Below are positions 28,420 to 37,002 of a DNA stretch of 64,000 nt, one piece after another. Both the position numbers and the translations under genes were made by a program. A model generated the notes under the pieces. That model searched no databases, was not told the origin of the DNA, and saw nothing but the letters and a program-made list of their open reading frames with translations. Source of the stretch: Anaerolineae bacterium (lineage in GTDB: Bacteria; Chloroflexota; Anaerolineae; 4572-78; J111); the NCBI GenBank assembly GCA_022071955.1, contig JAJVIM010000012.1, positions 6,029 to 70,028 on the forward strand, read 5' to 3'. The stretch's first letter is position 1; the number at the start of each line of letters is the position of its first letter.

Positions 28420-31400
28420 ATGCAATCAAACCGAAAAGTGATGATTACCCGCCGCCGCCGGCGACGCGTATTTGAACAAAGGCCAAAGTATTTGCTGTAC
28501 CTGGGCTACCTGCTGCTCGGGCTGGTAGCCGTTATCGCGCTTTCGATTGTGGGCACATTTCTGGTCGCGGTCGGCTCGGCCTACGCCGTGTACGATAGCT
28601 TTGCCCAGCAACTGCCGGACCCATCGGCCATCGAAACCGAACAGGAAGATTTTGAAACCTCCAAAATTTACGACCGCACCGGCAAAGTTCTGCTATACGA
28701 ATTATTTGACCCTTACCGCGGCGACCGCAGTTACGTGAAGCTCACCGAAATCCCCGAATTTTGCCGGGACGCCACCATTGTGCTGGAAGACAAAAACTTT
28801 TACCAGAACCTCGGCTTTGACGTCGAGGGCATTGGCCGCGCGTTTTGGCAAAACTTGCAGGGCGGGCAGGTGCAGGGCGGCAGCTCAATTACCCAACAGC
28901 TCATTAAAAACATCCTCATCGATCAGGAAGAGCGCACCAAACTCTCCTACACCCGCAAGCTCAAAGAGCTGATCCTGGCCGTTGAAATCACCCGCCGCTT
29001 CAGCAAAGACCAGATATTGGAATGGTATTTTAACACCAACTCCTACTTCAACCTGGCTTACGGCATCGATGCGGCGGCGCGGGTTTATTTTGACAAGCCC
29101 GCCAGCGCCCTGTCTAAAGCCGAATGTGCCATGCTGGCTCCCATCCCGCAGTTCCCGTTTCTCAACCCCATCAACAGCCCGGACGAGGCCAAATATCGTC
29201 AGTGGATCACCCTCAAACGGATGGTTGAAGAAGGCGCTATTACCGAAGCCGAAGCCAAAGAAATTTACGCCGAGCCGGTTGAAGTACGGCAAATGGAGCA
29301 GCGCTTCGACATCAAAGCCCCTCATTTTGCTATGTACGTCCGCGAAGAATTGGAGCGCAAATTTGACCCCGATCTGGTCTATCGCGGCGGGCTAAAGGTG
29401 TACACCAGCCTCGATTACGATTTAAACGAGCAGGCGCAGAAAATTGCCGTTGACCACATCAACGAGCTAAAAGAGAACAAAAACAACGCCAGTAACGCCT
29501 GTGTGGTATCGATCAACCCCAAAACCGGCGAAATCCTGGCGATGGTTGGCAGCGTGGATTTTTGGGACAAAGACAACGATGGCAACGTAAACGTTTGCAC
29601 GGCCAATCCGGGCCGGCAGCCGGGGTCATCGTTCAAACCGTTCAGTTATCTGACAATGTTTTCGCAGGGGGTGTACAACGCTGCCACCATGATTATGAAT
29701 GTGCGGCAGTCCTTCCCAGACGACCCCAACCCGCCCTACGTGCCGGAAAATTACGACCGCAAATACACCGGTCCGGTCCGCGCCCGCTACGCTCTGGCTC
29801 AGAGTTTGAATATTCCGGCGGTCTGGACGCTGCACAAGGCCGGCATTAAAAACGTCATCGCCACAGCCCACCGGCTGGGGATTACCACCCTCAACCAGGA
29901 TTACTACGGCCTGGCCCTCACGTTGGGCGGCGGTGAAGTGAAACCGCTCGATATGGCTTATGCCTACAGCGTACTGGCCAATATGGGCACCATGGCCGGC
30001 GAACCCGTGCCCGAAGTTGACCGCCGGCCCGGCCATCGCACCCTGAATCCCGTTTCTATTTTGCGCATTGAAGACAAAAACGGCAACGTGATTTACGAGT
30101 ACAAACAGCCCACCACCGAGCAGGTCATCGACCCGGCCCTGGCCTATTTGATGGACGACATCCTGTCCGACAACAACGCCCGCGCCGCCGCGTTTGGCAG
30201 CAACAGCGTGCTCAAAAAAGATTTTGAGGATCGGCCCATCGCCGCCAAAACCGGCACCACCAACAACTTCCGCGATAACTGGACCGTCGGTTTTACCCCG
30301 CAACTGGCCACCGCCGTGTGGGTGGGCAACAACGACAACTCGGAAATGAAAGATGTGACCGGCCTGTCCGGCGCGGCGCCCATCTGGCACGATGTGATGC
30401 TGTACTATTTGCAAAACAAGCCGGTTGAAGAGTGGATTCGCCCGCCCGGGCTAACCATTGCCCCCGTCGATGCTGTCTCCGGCCTGAAACCAACCGAAAA
30501 CACCCCGCAGGTGGCCTACGAGATGTTTTTGGACGGCACCGAACCGAAACAGCCCGACAGCGTGCATCAGGTTTTCCGCATCAACCGCGAAAACGGCAAA
30601 CTGGCCACCGTTTACACCCCGCCGGAACTGGTCGAGGAGCGCGTCTACGAGGTTTTCCCGCCGGTGGCCAACGACTGGGCGCGTGAAAATGGCATCCCCC
30701 AGCCGCCCACCGAATACGACGACAGCATTGGCCCGGCGGTTAATGCCGGCCCGGTCGCCTTTATCAATCCGCGCCCCTACGAATATGTCAAAGGCAGCGT
30801 GGTCATCACCGGCAACGCCAATATCGATGGCTTCCAGTTGTACCGGGTTGAATATGGCCAGGGCCTCAACCCCACCGAATGGAAACAGCTCGGCGGCGAT
30901 AACCCCGCCCCGGTTGAAGGCGGCCCGCTGGCAGTGTGGGACACCGCTGCCGAGGAAGAAGGGCTGTACACCTTGCAACTCACCGTGGTTCGCGGCGACC
31001 AGAGCTTTGAGCGACGCTCAATCCAGGTGACGGTGGATAACACCCCGCCCGTAGTGGAGCTGATCAACCCCGAACCGGACACCGTGTACCAATGGGACCC
31101 CAAACCGTTGCTCAACGATTGGGTCAACTTCCAGGTTGACGCCAAAGATAACCTGTCGATGAGCCGGGTAGAGTACTATCTGGACAACCAGAAAATCGGT
31201 GAAACCACCGTGGCCCCCTACACCCTGCGCTGGACGGTTGAGCTGACTCAAACCGCCATTCGCCGCTACGAAGCGCCCATCACCACCACCGAGGTTATCA
31301 GCCAGCCCGATGGCACCCTGCTGCAATCTGCGCCCATTACTCTCACTGAAGTGCTGACCGTGACTCAGCCCATCACCGACCCGCTGGAGCTGGCCAACCT

Positions 31401-31659
31401 GCCCGAAGGCGAGTTCCCGGAAAAGTTCATTGGCTACCAAAAAGTATTCTCCGGCGGGCACACCATCATCAGCACCACCCTGGGCTACACCGAAACCCAC
31501 ATGGCCTACATTGTGGCCTACGATTCGGCCGGTAACAAAACTGAAAGTGAGCGGGTGCCGATTCAGATTATTCCCAAAAAAGAAGAGAAAAAAGAAGAGG
31601 GAGAGGCCTACGCCCCGGCGGCCATCGATGACCGCCAACGACGGGTGCTGGCCAACTAG
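28420..31659 (+). CDS. Class A penicillin-binding protein with C-terminal Ig-like domains
   Basis: A bifunctional peptidoglycan synthase of 1079 residues. A basic cytoplasmic tail and one membrane helix (about 25-50) lead into the GT51 glycosyltransferase, with catalytic EDKNFYQNLGFD (about residue 124) and GGSSITQQLIKN. The transpeptidase has its active Ser in PGSSFKPFSYL (about 402), and KTGTTNNFRDNW (about 609). After about residue 690 comes an unusual extension of nearly 400 residues. It has at least two Ig-like segments (VAFINPRPYEYVKGSVVITG at about 785; PPVVELINPEPDTVYQWDP at about 876) and ends in a Lys/Glu-rich tail. SurE and a PH-domain protein follow within 4 bases each, so the three form an operon. 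Confidence 0.95.
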   Translation: MQSNRKVMITRRRRRRVFEQRPKYLLYLGYLLLGLVAVIALSIVGTFLVAVGSAYAVYDSFAQQLPDPSAIETEQEDFETSKIYDRTGKVLLYELFDPYRGDRSYVKLTEIPEFCRDATIVLEDKNFYQNLGFDVEGIGRAFWQNLQGGQVQGGSSITQQLIKNILIDQEERTKLSYTRKLKELILAVEITRRFSKDQILEWYFNTNSYFNLAYGIDAAARVYFDKPASALSKAECAMLAPIPQFPFLNPINSPDEAKYRQWITLKRMVEEGAITEAEAKEIYAEPVEVRQMEQRFDIKAPHFAMYVREELERKFDPDLVYRGGLKVYTSLDYDLNEQAQKIAVDHINELKENKNNASNACVVSINPKTGEILAMVGSVDFWDKDNDGNVNVCTANPGRQPGSSFKPFSYLTMFSQGVYNAATMIMNVRQSFPDDPNPPYVPENYDRKYTGPVRARYALAQSLNIPAVWTLHKAGIKNVIATAHRLGITTLNQDYYGLALTLGGGEVKPLDMAYAYSVLANMGTMAGEPVPEVDRRPGHRTLNPVSILRIEDKNGNVIYEYKQPTTEQVIDPALAYLMDDILSDNNARAAAFGSNSVLKKDFEDRPIAAKTGTTNNFRDNWTVGFTPQLATAVWVGNNDNSEMKDVTGLSGAAPIWHDVMLYYLQNKPVEEWIRPPGLTIAPVDAVSGLKPTENTPQVAYEMFLDGTEPKQPDSVHQVFRINRENGKLATVYTPPELVEERVYEVFPPVANDWARENGIPQPPTEYDDSIGPAVNAGPVAFINPRPYEYVKGSVVITGNANIDGFQLYRVEYGQGLNPTEWKQLGGDNPAPVEGGPLAVWDTAAEEEGLYTLQLTVVRGDQSFERRSIQVTVDNTPPVVELINPEPDTVYQWDPKPLLNDWVNFQVDAKDNLSMSRVEYYLDNQKIGETTVAPYTLRWTVELTQTAIRRYEAPITTTEVISQPDGTLLQSAPITLTEVLTVTQPITDPLELANLPEGEFPEKFIGYQKVFSGGHTIISTTLGYTETHMAYIVAYDSAGNKTESERVPIQIIPKKEEKKEEGEAYAPAAIDDRQRRVLAN

Positions 31660-31662
31660 CCA

Positions 31663-32493
31663 ATGACCGAAAAACAACTCATTTTAATCACCAATGATGA
31701 CGGCATCGACGCGCCGGCGCTGCTGCCGCTCAAACAGGCGCTCGACGCCGTGGCCGACACACTGGTTTTTGCCCCCGACCACAACTGGTCGGCCTCCGGA
31801 CACCCCAAAACCATGCACAAACCCCTCCGCGCCGATCCCATCACCCTGGCCGACGGCAGTTCCGGGTATGTTTCCACCGCCCCACCGCCCGACTGCGTGG
31901 GGCTGGCGCTGCTGGGCGTCATCGACCGCCGCCCGGATTTGGTTGTTTCCGGCATTAACCACGGCGCCAATTTGGGCTACGATGTGTTTTATTCCGGCAC
32001 AGTAGCCGCCGCCGTTGAAGCCACCATCGAAGGCGTCTCGGCGATTGCCGCCTCGCGGGAGCGCATCGACGACGATATGGCCATGGCCGTATCGCGCGGC
32101 TACCACGACGACAAAACGGTTGAAAATGTGGACTACGGGCCGCTGTCGGCTTTTGTGGCCAGTTTGGCCCAAAAAGTGCTGGCTCACACCCTGCCGGTAA
32201 ACACGCTGCTCAACGTTAATTTTCCGGCCGTGCCGTGGGACAAAATCCGAGGGGTTGAGCTGACCCGGCTGGGCCATCGCGTTTACCGCGACGAGCTGGT
32301 GGCCCGCGAAGATCCGCGCGGCCGGCCCTACTACTGGATTGGCGGGCTGCCGCCCCGGGGGGTGGCCGATCACGGCACCGACATTTGGGCGCTGGAAAAC
32401 CGGCTCATTTCGATTACGCCCATCAACCTGGATTTGACCCACCACCGTATGATTGACGAACTCAAACGCTGGAATCTTGAAGAGCTAGCCTGA
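31663..32493 (+). CDS. surE: 5'/3'-nucleotidase SurE
   Basis: A metal-dependent survival-protein phosphatase of 276 residues acting on nucleoside monophosphates. The metal and phosphate site is in ILITNDDGIDAPALLPL at the N-terminus, with WSASGHPKTMHKPL and VVSGINHGANLGYDVFYSGTVAAAVE further on; all known ligands are present. It starts 3 nt after the PBP stop and overlaps the next gene by one base (TGATG). Length is normal for the family (about 250-270). Confidence 0.95.
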   Translation: MTEKQLILITNDDGIDAPALLPLKQALDAVADTLVFAPDHNWSASGHPKTMHKPLRADPITLADGSSGYVSTAPPPDCVGLALLGVIDRRPDLVVSGINHGANLGYDVFYSGTVAAAVEATIEGVSAIAASRERIDDDMAMAVSRGYHDDKTVENVDYGPLSAFVASLAQKVLAHTLPVNTLLNVNFPAVPWDKIRGVELTRLGHRVYRDELVAREDPRGRPYYWIGGLPPRGVADHGTDIWALENRLISITPINLDLTHHRMIDELKRWNLEELA

Positions 32494-33386
32494 TGACCTT
32501 TCAACCCTATCCCACCCGGGCCGGCTGGATTGCCTTGGCCGCCGGGCTGGTTTTGGCTACGGTTGCCATTTTGATGCTCAATATTGTGCTCGATCCGCCC
32601 GGTCCGCCTCAGTTTTTTCAGGCGGTAGTGGCCTTTTTGGTGGCGCTGGGGCTGGCGCTAATGGCCATTTACTGGGCCATCGCCGGCCTGACCCTGCGCT
32701 ACCACCTCAACCGCAACGGCATTGTGATCCAGTGGGGCGTGGCCCAACAGTTCATCCCGTTTGAACACATTATCAAAATTGTGCCCGGCCACACGCTGTC
32801 GGATTTGCCCACTTTTCGGGGCGTGAATTTTATTGGGCTGCGTTTTGGCCGCGGCGAACTGCCGGGTTTCCGGTTGCTGCGCTTTCGTTCCACTGCGCTG
32901 GTGGGCCACAGCTTGCTGGTAATCACCGACCGGGCCTCGTATGTGATCTCGCCGCAACAGCCGGAAGCGTTTATCAAAGCCTGGCAGGCCCGGCAATCGC
33001 TCGGTCCCACCCAAGATTGGCCGGAGGGTATCAGCCGTCGCTGGCCGTTTGACACCCCGTTATTCAACGATGCACTGGCCCTGTGGCTGATCGGCCTGAG
33101 CGCGGCCTTACTGCTGGTACTGCTGGGGCTGATTTCGCTCACCTATTCGGCGCTGCCGGCCGCACTGCCCATTCATTTTGACAGCCTGGGCCGCGCCGAC
33201 CGCATCGCGCCCAAACTGTTTCTGTTTACCCTGCCGGTCGCCGGCGCGATTGTGTGGGTGGTCAATCTGGTTTTTGGCGGGATTCTCTATCGGCGCGAGC
33301 AGATTGGCGCGTATCTGCTGTGGGGCAGCACCATCGTTACCATGATTTGCCTGTGGGTGGCGCTGTTTACGATTACCGGGGCGTAA
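32493..33386 (+). CDS. Membrane protein with PH-like domain
   Basis: A 297-residue protein with two hydrophobic helices at the N-terminus (about 12-30 and 38-65), then a soluble domain of about 120 residues resembling bacterial PH domains (YHLNRNGIVIQWGVAQQFIPFEHI and SLLVITDRASYVISPQQPEAF), then three more helices (about 190-215, 238-265, 272-295). The linker LPAALPIHFDSLGRADRIAPK resembles DUF1648 segments. No catalytic site is seen. It is translationally coupled to surE (TGATG overlap). Function unknown. Confidence 0.75.
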   Translation: MTFQPYPTRAGWIALAAGLVLATVAILMLNIVLDPPGPPQFFQAVVAFLVALGLALMAIYWAIAGLTLRYHLNRNGIVIQWGVAQQFIPFEHIIKIVPGHTLSDLPTFRGVNFIGLRFGRGELPGFRLLRFRSTALVGHSLLVITDRASYVISPQQPEAFIKAWQARQSLGPTQDWPEGISRRWPFDTPLFNDALALWLIGLSAALLLVLLGLISLTYSALPAALPIHFDSLGRADRIAPKLFLFTLPVAGAIVWVVNLVFGGILYRREQIGAYLLWGSTIVTMICLWVALFTITGA

Positions 33387-33396
33387 AATCAGATAA

Positions 33397-33424
33397 AAAA
33401 ACAGGCCGCTCGTGACCTGTTTTT
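33397..33424 (+). terminator. Intrinsic terminator of the PBP-surE operon
   Basis: A 9-bp stem (33397-33405 with 33416-33424) with the A-run and T-run forming part of the arms. A GTAGGGGC...GCCCCTAC inverted repeat at 33437-33462 follows. Confidence 0.75.
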
Positions 33425-33470
33425 ACAGTCTTTGAGTAGGGGCGCTTCGCGAAGCCCCTACGTTTAAATT

Positions 33471-33505
33471 GGAGTCCAAAACTGCAGTTTTGGACTCCTT
33501 TTTCT
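33471..33505 (+). repeat. 28-bp palindromic repeat, copy 1 (with terminator-like T-tail)
   Basis: Bases 33471-33498 form a perfect palindrome (ggagtccaaaactg and its complement) followed by TTTTTCT. A second copy with one changed base is at 36755-36782, so the two bracket the glycyl-tRNA synthetase gene. Confidence 0.75.
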
Positions 33506-33516
33506 ATTCCACGATC

Positions 33517-33636
33517 GTAACTACTCAGCCGCACCATTTTGGATGTCATTCCCGCGTGTTTTTAGCGGGAATCCACCGTTTTGGCCTTCAGTAGATGCCC
33601 GATAAAGACATTCGGGCAGGACGGCTGAGTAGTTAC
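33517..33636. mobile_element. 120-bp MITE-like element, copy 1
   Basis: The ends are perfect 15-bp terminal inverted repeats (gtaactactcagccg and complement). Inside are two hairpins: attcccgc...gcgggaat and tgcccga...tcgggca. Copy 2 at 43784-43903 has the same length and differs at only four positions by my alignment. Flanks ccacgatc (33509-33516) and ccacaatt (33637-33644) match at 6 of 8, a possible decayed target duplication. The element encodes no protein, so it would depend on a transposase from elsewhere. Confidence 0.75.
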
Positions 33637-33644
33637 CCACAATT

Positions 33645-36600
33645 TTAAAAACCCTGCAATTCACTAAAATCGGCAAAACCGCGAGTCAGTTCGCGGATGT
33701 CTTGCAGCAAAGCCAGCCGGTTTTGCCGCACTAATTCATCCTCGGCCATCACCAGCACCCCCTCAAAAAAGGCGTTGATCGGCGCGACCAGCGTCGCGGT
33801 GATGGCTGCCACTACCGCCGCCACCGAGGTTTCACCGGCCAGTTGCGTTTTTACCCGCTCCAGCGCGGCCAGCAGTTCCTTTTCCACCGCTTCGGTGAAA
33901 TCAGCCGGGCGCACCGTGTAACGGGCGTCGAGGCCGCGCACCAGCCGCACGCAGCGGGCGTAGGCGTTGAGCGTGTCCTGCCAGCCAGCGCCCTGCACCA
34001 CCTGCGCCAGTTCGCGGGCGGCCTGCAGCGCCAGCCACGGGTCGTCGCCGCGTTCGGCCAGCACCGCCTGCACCACGTCAAACGGCAGGCCGTACTCCTC
34101 GCGTAGCACGCCTTCCAACCGGCGGGTAACAAACTCGGCGGTTTCCGCCAGCGCCGACTCGCTGACCGGCACCGGCAGCAATTGAGCGGCCAGCGCCAGC
34201 CCGCGGCGCACGTTGAACGGCTGCTCGTTTTCCAGCAGCACCGTGACCGCGCTGAGCGCGTCGCGGCGGAGGGCAAACGGGTCCGCTGAACCGCTGGGCG
34301 CTTTGCCCACCGCAAACAGGCCGGCCAGGCTGTCGAGCCGGTTGGCCAGATTGAGGGCCAGCCCCGGCCGGCTCAAACTGTCGCCGGGCAGGCTGGTTTG
34401 CGGGTAGTAATGCTCCACAATGGCCGCGGCCACAGCCTCGCTCTCGCCGGAGCGTTTGGCGTATTCGTAGCCCATCACCCCCTGCAAGCTGGTAAACTCA
34501 ACCACCATGTTGGTGGCCAGATCAGCTTTGCACAGGTGGGCGGCGCGGGCCACGGTCGCCAGCTCGTCCGCCGCCAACCCCAACGCCTCACCGAGCTGCG
34601 GGGCCAGCGTTTCCAGCCGCTTGCTCTTGTCCAGCATCGACCCCAACTGCTCCTGAAACGTGAGCGTATCGAGCCGGGGCAAAAAGTCGGCCAGTTTTTG
34701 GGCGGTGTCCTCTTTAAAGAAGAACTCGGCGTCGGCGTAGCGAGCGCGCAGTACGCCCTCGTTACCCTGCCGGACAATATCCAGATGCTCGGTGCCGCCA
34801 TTGCGCACGCCGATAAAATGGGGCAGCAGCGATTTGCCATCGGCGCTGACCACCGGGAAATAGCGCTGGTGCTTGCGCATCACCGTGACCAGAATCGGTT
34901 TGGGCAGCGACAGGTATTTCTCCTCAAAACTGCCCAAAAAGGCGGTCGGCTGTTCCACCAAATGCGTCACCTCTTCCAGCAGGGCCGGGTTGTCCGGCGT
35001 TTGCCCGCGGGCTTCCGCGGCTATCGCCGCAATTTGCTGTTTGATGCTGTCGCGCCGGGCGTTGGCGTCAACCACAATTCGGTTTTGGGCCAGCGCCGGC
35101 AGATAATCGCCGGCGGCGGCAATCTCAATTTCCGGCGAGCCTTCGGGCCGCAGGCCGCGCGTGGTGCGGCCGCTGACCAACCCGGCGTATTCAAACGGGA
35201 TAATCTGCTCATCCAACAGGGCCACCAGCCAGCGAATGGGCCGGCTGTAACTGGTTTTGGCCACGTCCTCGCCCACCTGCGCCGAGGCCAGCCAGCGCAT
35301 CGACTTGCCAAAGCTGAGGCTGCGCACAAAATCGGGCAGCGCCTCGGCCAGCACCGCCGGGGCGGGGCGGCCAGCGGTGCGTACAGTGGCCACTACGTAC
35401 TGGCCGCCGTCCATTTCGCGCACTTCCAAATCGCTCACATCGATGCCCTTACCGCGGGCAAAGCCCTGCGCCGCTTTGGTCGGGTTGCCGTCGGCGTCAA
35501 AAGCGATTTTGGCCGATGGGCCGCGGGCAAGCTCTTCCAGATCAGTTTGGCGCGGGGCCAGCCCTTCGACCACCACCGCCAGCCGGCGCGGCGACCCGAC
35601 CACTTGCAACCGCTCGTAGCCCAGCCGCAGGCCGGCCAAAAACTTGGGCGCGGCCTCGTTGAGGTAAACCAGCGCGGCGGTCACATCGTGCGAGGGCAGT
35701 TCCTCGGAGCCGATTTCCAGCACAAATGTGGCCGGCTGGGAAATGTCGATGGCCGGTGTTTCAGTTTTGGCCGGTGCGGGGCGCTCGGGCATGTATTTGA
35801 GCAGAGGGAAGCCCAACTGCTCGCGCTGGGCGATGAAGGCTTTGGCCACGCCGTGCGACATGCGGCGCATGCGGCCAAAGTAGGCCGCGCGCTCGGTGAC
35901 GCCGATAGCCCCGCGGGTGTCGAGAATGTTGAAGGCGTGCGAGCATTTGAGCACGTAATCGTGGGCCGGCACCACCAGCCCGGCCTCCAGGCAGCGTTTG
36001 CACTCGGCTTCGTAAAAGTTGTAGGCGGTTTTCAGCGTGTCAACATCGGCCACGTTAAAGTTGTATTCGCAATATTCAATTTCCTGGCGCAGCAGAATGT
36101 CGCCGTAGCTTTGTCGGCCGTCCCAATCGATGTCCCACACGCGCTTGACACCCTGCAAATACATAGCGATGCGCTCCAGCCCGTATGTCAGCTCGACCGC
36201 GACGGGATCGAGCACGTGGCCGCCGGACTGCTGAAAATAGGTGTACTGGCTGATTTCCATGCCATCGAGCCAGACCTCCCAGCCCAGCCCCCACGCCCCG
36301 AGCGCCGGGCTTTCCCAGTTATCTTCCACAAAACGGATGTCGTGCTCTTCCCGTTTCAGGCCGATGGCGTACAGGCTGCCCAGATACAACTCCTGCGGGT
36401 TGCCGGGGTCCGGCTGCAAAATGACCTGATATTGGTGGTGCATTTGCATGCGGTTGGGATTGTCGCCAAAACGGCCGTCGTCGGGGCGGAACGATGGTTC
36501 AACGTAGCCAATATTCCACGGTTCCGGGCCGAGCACGCGCAGGGTGGTACCGGGGTTGGCCGTACCGGCGCCCACGGCTTCGTGCCAGGGCTGCCAGATG

Positions 36601-36671
36601 AGCGCGCCGTGGCTGGCCCAGTAGTCGCTGAGTTTCATCAAAATTTGCTGGAAGTTCAGGGGTTTGGACAT
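33645..36671 (-). CDS. glyS: Glycyl-tRNA synthetase, fused alpha and beta chains
   Basis: A single 1008-residue protein that joins the two chains of the bacterial alpha2beta2 glycyl-tRNA synthetase. The alpha part (residues 1 to about 295) starts [20 protein letters not shown] and includes [34 protein letters not shown] and [12 protein letters not shown]. After a Pro/Ala/Thr linker (about 300-318) the beta part starts [15 protein letters not shown] and runs through the HD-like ([23 protein letters not shown]) and anticodon-binding regions to the C-terminus. The start at 36671 has AGGAGAAGC just ahead. Fused forms are known from chlamydiae and some other bacteria. No frameshift is seen across the junction. 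Confidence 0.96.
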   Translation of the reverse strand: MSKPLNFQQILMKLSDYWASHGALIWQPWHEAVGAGTANPGTTLRVLGPEPWNIGYVEPSFRPDDGRFGDNPNRMQMHHQYQVILQPDPGNPQELYLGSLYAIGLKREEHDIRFVEDNWESPALGAWGLGWEVWLDGMEISQYTYFQQSGGHVLDPVAVELTYGLERIAMYLQGVKRVWDIDWDGRQSYGDILLRQEIEYCEYNFNVADVDTLKTAYNFYEAECKRCLEAGLVVPAHDYVLKCSHAFNILDTRGAIGVTERAAYFGRMRRMSHGVAKAFIAQREQLGFPLLKYMPERPAPAKTETPAIDISQPATFVLEIGSEELPSHDVTAALVYLNEAAPKFLAGLRLGYERLQVVGSPRRLAVVVEGLAPRQTDLEELARGPSAKIAFDADGNPTKAAQGFARGKGIDVSDLEVREMDGGQYVVATVRTAGRPAPAVLAEALPDFVRSLSFGKSMRWLASAQVGEDVAKTSYSRPIRWLVALLDEQIIPFEYAGLVSGRTTRGLRPEGSPEIEIAAAGDYLPALAQNRIVVDANARRDSIKQQIAAIAAEARGQTPDNPALLEEVTHLVEQPTAFLGSFEEKYLSLPKPILVTVMRKHQRYFPVVSADGKSLLPHFIGVRNGGTEHLDIVRQGNEGVLRARYADAEFFFKEDTAQKLADFLPRLDTLTFQEQLGSMLDKSKRLETLAPQLGEALGLAADELATVARAAHLCKADLATNMVVEFTSLQGVMGYEYAKRSGESEAVAAAIVEHYYPQTSLPGDSLSRPGLALNLANRLDSLAGLFAVGKAPSGSADPFALRRDALSAVTVLLENEQPFNVRRGLALAAQLLPVPVSESALAETAEFVTRRLEGVLREEYGLPFDVVQAVLAERGDDPWLALQAARELAQVVQGAGWQDTLNAYARCVRLVRGLDARYTVRPADFTEAVEKELLAALERVKTQLAGETSVAAVVAAITATLVAPINAFFEGVLVMAEDELVRQNRLALLQDIRELTRGFADFSELQGF

Positions 36672-36754
36672 GCTTCTCCTCAAAAATAGGATTCGGGAGT
36701 CAGGAGTTAGGAATTAGGGGGTGTTCCTGTCTCGGTTTCTAAAAATTCGCAAGA

Positions 36755-36782
36755 GGAGTCCAAAACTGTAGTTTTGGACTCC
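36755..36782. repeat. 28-bp palindromic repeat, copy 2
   Basis: Identical to the palindrome at 33471-33498 except for one central base (t for c). CCCTCT follows, so it lacks the T-tail of copy 1. Confidence 0.75.
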
Positions 36783-36864
36783 CTCTTTGGACGGGTTATA
36801 TTTTGAACGCTAATTTTACCACACTCAAATCATTTGCCCAATAACAAAACCCATCGAAATCTTG

Positions 36865-36893
36865 CAGACAGCGAAGCCGAATTGCAGTATAAT
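36865..36893 (+). promoter_or_regulatory. Candidate promoter of the TPR gene
   Basis: Consensus TATAAT at 36888-36893. The -35 could be CAGACA (17-nt spacer) or TTGCAG at 36862-36867 (20-nt spacer), neither ideal. Confidence 0.4.
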
Positions 36894-36912
36894 CTTGAAA
36901 TATCGTAAAAAT

Positions 36913-36942
36913 GTGCAGGTCACGCTTGTTGCCCGACCTGCG
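36913..36942. repeat. Short hairpin related to the cloverleaf repeat family
   Basis: gtgcaggtcacgct...cccgacctgc forms an outer stem (gcaggtc/gacctgc) and shares the words ggtcacgcttgt with the 49-bp elements at 59241 and 61734. It lies in the leader of the TPR gene. Confidence 0.45.
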
Positions 36943-37002
36943 ATTCCGCAAATTTGCAGAGTATTGGAATTAAAACAAAGCTGACAGGAACAGTCGCCGC
37001 CA

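Larger units (their letters stand above)
36672..37002. other. Divergent intergenic region with repeats
   Basis: About 330 bases. Next to the glyS start lies a low-complexity stretch (gagtcaggagttaggaatt, 36691-36716) of a type also found before the DUF389 gene. The second 28-bp palindrome is at 36755-36782, the promoter of the TPR gene at 36865-36893 and a short hairpin repeat at 36913-36942. No gene is supported. Confidence 0.55.

Noticed and set aside
34398..36689. 763-codon open frame on the plus strand opposite glyS
   Set aside because: It is the antisense shadow of a GC-rich gene; the translation has no recognisable domain, and the minus strand encodes an intact synthetase.
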